This document shows, piece by piece, positions 56,620 to 64,000 of a stretch of 64,000 bases of DNA; position 1 is the stretch's first letter, and every line of letters starts with the position of its first letter. The translations under genes were made by a program, and so were the position numbers. The notes under the pieces are model-generated. The model was not told the DNA's origin and made no database searches. It saw only the letters and a list, made by a program, of their open reading frames with translations. The stretch lies in NCBI GenBank assembly GCA_907163375.1, contig CAJQUW010008691.1:1-64000 (forward strand), in the 5' to 3' direction. The DNA is from Prostheceraeus crozeri (lineage: Eukaryota > Platyhelminthes > Polycladida > Euryleptidae).

Positions 56620-59600
56620 CAGATTTGGAACCGGGCCTGACAACGGGCTGGGCCGGGCTTGGGCTTGTAAATGGGAAACACGGACGGAAGTGGACGTGCC
56701 TCAGGCCTTGAATTTTGGTGTATTGGTCTGAAATTTCATCAAAATATAAATGAAATTGTGAACGTTTTCCAATTTCTTTCTGATTTGGTTTAGTCAAATA
56801 GCAGCGATTGAAATCCAAAATCAATCTCTGCAGGTGTGTCGCACGAATCGGAGTGTCATGGATGACATCCACTTAAAGGCAGGCCATTTTTCATACTAAT
56901 AAAGAAGGTGGGCAATTACCCACGTACTCGGATAAAAGTGCCCACTTCGGCAAATTTTAAGGTTTCAATCATATTTTGAAGTCAGAAATTGCTATATGTA
57001 AGAGCATCTTTCTCTCTCTCGATATGTGATCAATTGGCATTTAAGGTTATGGCATGTATTTCCTAGTACTTCAGTCTAAATGTCATTCAAAACTACTGAA
57101 ATTCGAAGATATTCTAGTGAGCGCATGTGCTTTGTCTTTCCTTTGTTTAAGCAATTATATTTCATGAATTCAACCCTGCTAAGTTTCTGGCGACAAAGAA
57201 TTTTTTACATTTAAAGGCTGTTTCCTATCATTTGGATTCTAGATTCTGTCGGCGAGATTGTGAAATCACTGCAATGTGTTGTACTTGATATAGCAGCTGT
57301 CCATACCAACGCCCGAAGTCGGTTTGATATTAGGCGTTTTAGTGTGTTCGGAGCTCCGCTACCGAAACCGACGAAAGAAAAATAGCTCAAAGGCATAGTG
57401 AACCAATGACTCGGCTATGAGATGTACAGGATGATCCTAGAATTAGTAGTCGGCCACCATTTGCAACATATTTAATCAATAATAAAGTTGTTCCTCCACT
57501 ACTTCGTTTGGATGACCTGGAATGGTGGGAGTGTCGAAAGCTACAACTTTGACAGTCGAAGAAGCTAGCAGAGCCTGATCAGACAGACTATCTGAAGCGG
57601 ACTGGAGTGAGCATTGAGGCGGAAGTTCAAAGTTGCAATCGATTCGCCAGCAGCTCCGACCGTATGGTTGTTCGTTTCATCTTGGAAGTAGTTTAGCGAT
57701 TAGAATAATTTAAAATAAGAAAGTACACCGTAGGCCTACTCGTAGTGACTTTATTCGAAGAATGTCAGAATCTTTCACTTTTTTCTGTCGGCATTTAAAT
57801 TGATGATATGGTGTAAGAAAGTTCTTTGTCCGATACCATAGACAGTAGACGAAAATAGTAACTATTAAGTAAAAGAATGTAATTAAGAACTATCAGATGA
57901 TATCACTACAGAAAAATATATCGTTTAATATTGTGTCATACAGGGGCGGCGGTGCCGGGGGGACGTGTCCTCTGACCTTTTCTGACCTCAAAAAGGTGAC
58001 TAGATGATGTAAAGTTTTATATTCAAGTTGCTAGGATAGTGATTATCATAAAAGGTAGACTGTGCTTGCATATCAATCCTAATAATTGAAGAGTAAATAA
58101 ATTGCTATTGAGTTTCATTCATTTACCCTGCAATGCAATTAATAGCATTAGAAAAGATTTGTAGTGAGTACACGCATTGGCATTGAATGCTGCACAGTAA
58201 TACGAGAAATATACTGAGAATGCTGCTCAGGTATCTAGACAGGCATTTCAGTCATTTATGAAAAAGGCGAGTGGCATTAGAAAATACTGTGTAGGCCTAT
58301 CAGATCAGAAATTAATTTTGCTGAAAATGTTTCCTTCTTTTGATGGAGTCAATAGGCTTAATATATTCTACAAGCATGCAATTTCGTGTGGAAAATATGA
58401 TATTTCGCACAAATGCTGTGATGCTGTCGGTAGTGATGCAAATGGAAAATTTTCCAATTTTTTCAAAATTTTCCGGAAAATTTTCCAGTGGAAAATTTTG
58501 AAATTTACTTTTTTGGTGATTGACATTTTTCCTTTGTTTTGGAGACCTGTCGCTTGAAAAGACTATGCAATATGCAAAGACCGAAAACTTCTCTATCATT
58601 TCTGCGTGTCACCTTTTGGAACCAACTGCACCCTTTCCATGTCTATTTCAGATCATCCCAAATGAATTTCAGATATTAGATGGATTTCAGATTTCTCTAA
58701 TTGAATTTCAGATATCTATCAGAAACCCAACTTTGAAAGGATCTTAAATTCAACTGGAGAATCTCCAATTCATCTGGAAATGTCTGAAATTCATTTGGGT
58801 AGATCTCGGATGAAATCGATTTGGAACTGTCTGAACCATCTGAGCTAGAAATGGAAGATGTGCATGCAGTTTGTCCTCAACGAAGATCGGACAATATGCC
58901 AGAACTTAGAAACTGTCATAGATATTCTTCTACTCATCACAGATATCTTTAGTTTCCAAAATATCTTATGAGTTTGCAGTCTTCCAATATGGTCGCTCAT
59001 GTAGCCTATAATGCTGCGTGGACTGTGTGCTTATTCTTCACATATTCATCAACATATGGAGAATTTGTATCACTATGATCAAGGCTGCGCAATAAAGCTT
59101 AACTTTCAAGCTAACAAGCAAACTCCAAAATTATTTTTGCTCCAGATCTTTCACATTGCATGAAATTATACCTCTATTGTAAAGCAAAATTCACGTTATC
59201 CCAAACGGTGTCTGTGTGATAACTAAAAATGCTAACAAAATGGCACAATTGCCACTGGTGGCAAAGGAATGTTCAAAATCCGCGGACGGAACTCGTATTA
59301 CTACGATCGCTTTAATCGAAATAATGATGAAATCAATAGTTTTAGACCCAATTTATTGGTACTTAAGCTGCCTCGGCAGTGGAAGCGCTCAAATTATGAG
59401 GCCTATCAAAAAAATCCAAACTTTCAAAATTTTCCAAAATTTTCCATAATTTTCCAATATTTTCCAAAATTTTCCAATTTTTTCCATAATTTTCCACGGA
59501 AAATTTTGATTAAAAATTTTCCGGAAAATTTTCATCACTAGCTGTCGGTAAAGAATGCTATATCACATAAATTTGCCCACGCAGTCAATTTTCCTTAAAA

Positions 59601-60316
59601 ATGGCCTTCTCAAAGGAATTTGCGGCCTCTTAGCTCACGATGAAGAGATGTGTACAACGCTTTTGTTTACTAGACTCTCATTCGCAGTTTGTACCGGGAC
59701 CACTTGCTCCATCACACAACTTGCCTCGAGGAAATAAGTGGCCGCTGATTGCTGTCTTTCGATCAAACTGTGATAAGATATGAAAGCCAGAGATGGAGAA
59801 AGGAAAGATATGCAAACAGATCATTGTTTGAATGAGTCAGACATTCCCATCAGTCTGTGCATGCATCGTGCATGACAAGTCAAATGTTAAAGCTAGCTTA
59901 TTACCCCTTGCCTAAAAGCATTTGACCACATCTGAGAAAGTATTTGTGTGACGGTCCATGAGTAAAAGCGCGAATTCAGCCAGGAAGATTGCATGCTGAG
60001 GTGTGAAGACTGCAAATAGAGAATTTTTGCTACTGTCTTATTCAGTGATCCTTCGTTTCTCATACTTCTGTGCAGCTCTTACTTTTATCGTGAGCAGCCA
60101 AAAGTATTGAAACTAGACGCACTTTCACGTCAACTTTCACACGTGGTGATAACTTAACAATTTAGTCAATACACTACATATATCTAACGATTTTGTCATA
60201 ACGGGCCTTAAATAAAGTCCTGAGAATTCAAAATTAACATAGGCCTGACCGGGCGTTGGGCCTGAGTCCGACGGGCCGGGTTTGGGCATCCAAAAGTAGG
60301 CCCGTTTACAACTCTG
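56620..60316. mobile_element. hAT transposon, 3.7 kb, host to a second hAT
   Basis: An exact 8-base target duplication CTCCCGAT lies at 56612-56619 and 60317-60324. Ends read CAGATTTGGAACCGGGCC (left) and CAGAGTTGTAAACGGGCC (right, reversed), both going into GGGC-rich sequence; CAGAGxTGTAAACGGGCC is a common hAT end. The inside (minus the nested element) has no transposase frame I can recognise, so it is nonautonomous or decayed. It sits in SLCO intron 1. Confidence 0.85.
58431..59540. mobile_element. nested hAT-like element with AAAATTTTCC ends
   Basis: An exact 8-base duplication GCTGTCGG lies at 58423-58430 and 59541-59548. Ends are TAGTGATGCAAATGGAAAAT (left) and TAGTGATGAAAATTTTCCGG (right, reversed). 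Near each end GGAAAATTTTCC-type words are heavily repeated (58445-58500 and 59420-59535). No transposase is recognised in the 1.1 kb. It inserted into the older hAT at 56620-60316. Confidence 0.85.
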
Positions 60317-60860
60317 CTCCCGATAAAGGATATTTTCACAATTCTAATACACTAATTTCCATGTGACTGAAGGTATCAATCTTTTAAAAATGCTTACTGC
60401 GAATATTGTGTGTTCTGCTTTTCTTTTGAATGTTTACTTCTATTGTTTATTGTCTGTTGTGCCACACGATGAATTCAACACAATCACTAACTATTTTTTA
60501 ACTTGGCTCCATACAGGACTCTGTGGATCTGAGGAACACTCCCTGACCTGAAATCGGTTTGAATGGACCTTAGCTTGCTCATTTTCGTTCTATAAGTAGT
60601 TATTCATACTTTTTAATCCTGGGGATACCGGTAATTAGGTTTTAAACCTTATCTTCTTGTGGACCACAGCTTCAACAATTATTGGTATAAGGCTAAAGGA
60701 ATCGCTAAAACTAAATTTTCATGAAGACTCATATCAAGCGGTCTACTTCTAAAATGGCCACAGGAAAAGTGCGACTGGAGCCGAATTGTCCTACCCCTCT
60801 ATTGATAGGTTTTGCTGCATTTTCTGATATTCATTTTCATTTAATTTTCTACTTTTTTAG

Positions 60861-61229
60861 GCTGTCTATTTGCGGTCCGATGTGTCGGGCCAATTTTAGG
60901 ATTTGCCGTTGCATCTGCCTTCAATTTGATCAATGAATCGTTGAAATTTCGAGTGTCAAGTTATCCAGCTGGTCAGAAAGATCCATTCTGGATTGGGGCG
61001 TGGTGGATTGGATTTCTTGTCATTGGAATTTCAGTATTGGCTATAGCACCTTGTCTTGCGTTATTCAATCGAAAGCATATGGTGAGAACTGCAGAAAGAG
61101 AAAAACTGGGAATCCAAGACGACAAACTACCGTTGGAATTGACTGATGATGATGATGATGATGAAGAAATAATAATGGATAAAGCATCAATGAATCAGAA
61201 AAAGTCGGTGCAGAAAACTGGCTCGAAAG
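60861..61229 (+). CDS. organic anion transporter (SLCO/OATP), second coding exon
   Basis: Continues the SLCO frame: G|GC completes Gly, then CLFAVRCVGPILGFAVAS forms helix 5, and after a loop DPFWIGAWWIGFLVIGISVL is the OATP family signature (W-x-G-A-W-W-x-G-F) entering helix 6. After helix 6 an intracellular loop follows, with ELTDDDDDDEEII, an unusually acidic run, then KASMNQKKSVQKTGSK. The exon is 369 bases and ends AAAG|GTCAGT in phase 1. Helices 7-12 and the Kazal-like outer domain must lie beyond 64000, since none appears by the window's end. Confidence 0.92.
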
Positions 61230-61868
61230 GTCAGTTTTTTGTTAATGTATTTGATCAAGCGAAATATTAAATTGAAGTTACCACAGACAACTAGCATTCA
61301 CAGGGACTACAACTGTGACATGGTTAATACACTGTGATTCATGAGCTACAGAGATACAAAAATAACTGCACTATGTACAATTTGAACATAGCAACAGCAA
61401 TCAAATCGATCGCAAAAACATGTAAATTTTAGAATTTATTTCCATTTCGGATGAGACAGATCATATTACAGACAAGAAACTTGTGTGAAGTTGTATTCAC
61501 CATCAAGACGGCCAATCATGCGCTAATCGCGCAAAAATTAGTATATTGCAATTGATAGAAAAACTGATCCAATCGGTCGTAGAAATATGCACATTTTAGA
61601 ATTTATTTCTATTTAGGACGAGATAGATCATTGCAGACAAGAAGCTTTTGTTAAGTTATATGCATATCTTCAAGAGTATCTCGCAATGTCAATACTTAGA
61701 AATCAATGCTTACAATGCATATTTAGATATCACAGACATCACCTCCTTTTCTTCAAAATACAGGCATGCACACATAAATACATGCCCCTAATTTATCTGT
61801 TGACACTCGATTACACTGCTGACACTTGATTATTGACTATGAAAAATGAAATATAATCCCACTATATA
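61230..61868. other. SLCO intron 2, start
   Basis: Contains two loosely repeated phrases (TAGAATTTATTTC ... GA(T/C)GAGA(C/T)AGATCAT ... GACAAGAA near 61430-61485 and 61595-61645), an old ~160 base direct duplication. No exon seen. Confidence 0.4.
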
Positions 61869-63276
61869 CAGAGGTGCTCGAATTAATAGAGTAAATGAAA
61901 ATGAGCATCTCATAATCGTTTCTCTGAGATAAATGCTTGTTGCCTGATACCATTCCATTCTCTTTACTGATGCGACTGCTTAAAGTTAATAAATATTGCA
62001 CTTTGATGCACTTTGATAGATATCTATGCAGAATGTTGATTCAGTCTTGCCGTTCAAATTTTCAAATTCAAATTGGAAATCAAACGAAATCAACAATTCT
62101 CTGTCACTTTACCAGCGTCGCGTCGAGATATGGGACGTGTAAGAGATATGAATGAGTTCTAGAAGGCAGAAATACTAACTTATCTCAAGTGTGGCAAGAA
62201 TCAATCTGAAACTACGCGATTATGCTCAGTAAGTCAGCAATCTGTTAGCCGTATATTGCGCAATTTTACGGTTCATGACCTCTCGTCACGACAAAAAAAT
62301 GTTTGCGGGAGAAAACCGGTTCTGAATGATAGGGCGAAGAGACTTTTAGTGAAAGAAGTGAGAAAAGACAGGAGAATAACCAGTGCTCAACTTAAACATT
62401 CTCTTAGTTCTTCAGGAATTGTAGTTGGGTGCAGCATAATCCGGCGATATTTGGTAAATTTGGGATATTCTGCTCATCGTCCTCGCTGCAAACCGAAACT
62501 TACTCCTACCATGAAAGCTAAACGGCTACAATGGTGTCTGGATCATCAGCACTGGTCCATAGAAGACTGGTTGAATGTAGGCTTTAATGATGAAAGCTCA
62601 TTCCAAATCCTTGCCGACAAAGCCCAGTATATTCGTCGTCTACCATCAGAAGAATTCCATCCAGACTGCTTGAAACCAACGGTCAAGCATCCAACTTCCA
62701 TCATGGTTTGGAGTATCATTTCTGGTAAAGGAACCGGTAGATTGATCGATGGTAAGCTGAATGCTGAAAAGTATATTGAAATTTTACGACATCGACTCTT
62801 GCCACAAGTAATTGTATTGGTACGGCAGTGAACATTTGACTCGTTTCACTTTTACTGCATACAAGACTCTGCTCCCTGTCATACGGCCAAGGTTGTTCTG
62901 AAATTTCTTCAAGCAGATCTTAAAGTGAAGGTTCTGAAGTGGCCGGGAAACTTCTCCGGATCTTAATCCGTTGGAAATTCTGTGGGAGATGTTGAAAAAG
63001 AAAATATCAATCGACCAACCAACAACAAAAAATGATTTAATCGCTTCATTGATACGTCACTGGTACAGAGACCAAGATATATGTGATGCCGTTCTTCCTT
63101 TAATTTCTTCGATGCCCCGGGGAATTCAGGCAGTTATCAATGCCAGAGGAGGCAATACAAAATACTGAAGCATTTCCTGTTACTTGTTCTGAAAAACTTT
63201 TGATACTCATTAATAGTATCTATTCAAATATACACACATTTTGGAAAAAGTCTGTTTACTCTAATGAGCACCACTG
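61869..63276 (+). mobile_element. Tc1/mariner transposon, complete ends
   Basis: Ends CAGAGGTGCTCGAATTAAT (left) and CAGTGGTGCTCATTAGAG (right, reversed) share CAGxGGTGCTC and TAGAGTAAA; TA flanks both sides (61867-61868 and 63277-63278). Length 1408 bp. A different lineage from the two Tc1 elements at 41944 and 50144. It lies in SLCO intron 2. Confidence 0.85.
62130..63168 (+). pseudogene. Tc1/mariner transposase, two stops and a frameshift
   Basis: From ATG at 62130 (MGRVRDMNEF) the frame has a paired DNA-binding region (QSETTRLCSVSQQSVSRIL; then RRITSAQLKHSL ... SIIRRYLVNLGY) and the catalytic core: NVGFNDESSFQIL (first Asp), TSIMVWSIISGKG, QDSAPCHTAKVV (second Asp), and, one frame over, SPDLNPLEILWEMLKKK (Glu). 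Faults: TAG at 62160-62162, TGA at about 62829-62831, and a frame change near 62950. The end ARGGNTKY is the usual Tc1 C-terminus. Nearly full length. Confidence 0.88.
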
Positions 63277-64000
63277 TAACTACTTGACAGCACCTTTCAG
63301 GTGTTTTGATTGTATTTCTCAGTGTGACCACTTTCAACAGTTGAGGAGACTAATGGTAGCTGCATACATGGAGCATGCTGTAAATAGGGGCCTTCTCTTG
63401 TTTGATTATGTTTCCGCATACCCATGGCCATGCTGGGGCAAATTTGATATTTGCAATTAGCATATTGAGTGAATCTTTGTCAGGCATTCATTAAATGCGA
63501 AATTTAACACATTACATGTACTGTCGCCTAAGTCAGTCCACCTGTAATAATTTTATAAATGCTGTTTTCTGCAAGCACAATGTAAATAGAATAGGCCTAA
63601 TTAAATTTTGGGTTGCAAGTTGGAAAATGAGAACAAACGTGAATAAATACCTCCCATTTCATTTAATATCAAGATATTGCTTGAACATGATTTGAGAAGA
63701 TATAAAAGTCCCTAGACCTTTTGGGGCACCATTGCCATGATGGGTTAAAATCAATGGCGCTGTATCCTTTATCTCGTTTTTACTTAAATTAGATCTCCAC
63801 AAATCATAATCGATAAAGCAAAAAATATCGGCTTTGGCTATCAGTTTATCGGCTATCGCGGCAAAGCAGCTGCAATGAACTGCAATGTGCAAGTAATTAA
63901 ATTCAACGCAAGTACGTAACCTCATACAAGGATTTTTATTATAGAAGCTACTATAGAGGTCTCAAACTTTCCTCTGGGAATTAAATTTGTATTTCTTGGA
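63277..64000. other. SLCO intron 2 continued, no exon seen
   Basis: No SLCO-like coding exon, repeat or RNA recognised to the end of the window. Confidence 0.45.

Larger units (their letters stand above)
52527..60860 (+). other. SLCO intron 1, 8.3 kb
   Basis: Donor GTGAGA at 52527 and acceptor ACTTTTTTAG ending at 60860. Filled with hAT elements and unknown repeats listed separately; no further SLCO exon is needed, since the protein joins without a gap. Confidence 0.85.

Noticed and set aside
56501-56872. Minus-strand 123-codon frame at the left end of the outer hAT
   Set aside because: It crosses the element boundary and target duplication at 56612-56620, so it cannot be a conserved gene.
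1-64000. CRISPR array, bacterial operons, ribosomal RNA or tRNA genes
   Set aside because: No regularly spaced identical repeats of CRISPR type, no Shine-Dalgarno-led operons and no rRNA or tRNA sequence recognised; the window is eukaryotic.

Overview
This is an AT-rich piece of an animal nuclear genome. Introns with GT-AG borders, a Ly6/uPAR-type three-finger protein, a tau/MAP2/MAP4-type microtubule-binding protein and an organic-anion transporter (SLCO/OATP) gene all point to Metazoa. The repeat load (Penelope-like retroelements, Tc1/mariner, pogo/Tigger, hAT, piggyBac and CACTA-like DNA transposons) and the frequent palindromic word TAGGCCTA suggest a marine invertebrate. I cannot name the phylum from sequence alone.

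Host genes. (1) 609-956 (+): last exon of a GPI-anchored Ly6/three-finger protein. (2) 6913 down to about 3440 (-): an unrecognised small gene rebuilt from phase-compatible exons, with an uncertain last exon. (3) 17414-16995 (-): an intronless-looking reading frame with four 32-residue tau-type repeats, two of them identical in DNA. (4) 36806-41826 (+): an unrecognised multi-exon gene ending in a Cys-rich finger; one internal exon is duplicated together with its acceptor. (5) 51905-52526 and 60861-61229 (+): the first two coding exons of an SLCO/OATP transporter, joined by an 8.3 kb intron packed with transposons. The rest of that gene lies to the right of the window.

Mobile DNA, left to right: a LINE reverse-transcriptase scrap (27-325); a 1.1 kb CACTA-like element (1366-2451) and its 463 bp relative (25965-26427); G-rich palindromic MITE-like repeats (about 2953 and 10800); a Penelope-like remnant (8748-9773); pogo-like and KDZ-like transposase remnants (11150-13160); a head-to-head Penelope pair with a 15 bp target duplication (13328-16563); a fold-back element split by a Tigger transposon (19008-22556); an inverted pair with hammerhead-like ends (23471-24110); further Penelope pieces (28012-28913, 30990-31956); a D-D-D transposase-like gene beside a 13 bp iterated motif (31877-34434); two related Tc1 elements (41944-43337, 50144-51244); piggyBac remains (47991-50141); a BED-finger hAT (53466-54200); a hAT nested in another hAT inside the SLCO intron (56620-60316); and a third Tc1/mariner element (61869-63276).

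The host genes do not form a pathway. The main story is repeated and nested insertion of transposons around them, with several small, recent tandem duplications. The strongest second-look items are the duplicated exon at 39916/40067, the exact 96 bp repeat duplication in the tau-like gene, the GTTCGCTCGTAAC array beside the D-D-D gene, and the hammerhead-like Penelope termini.
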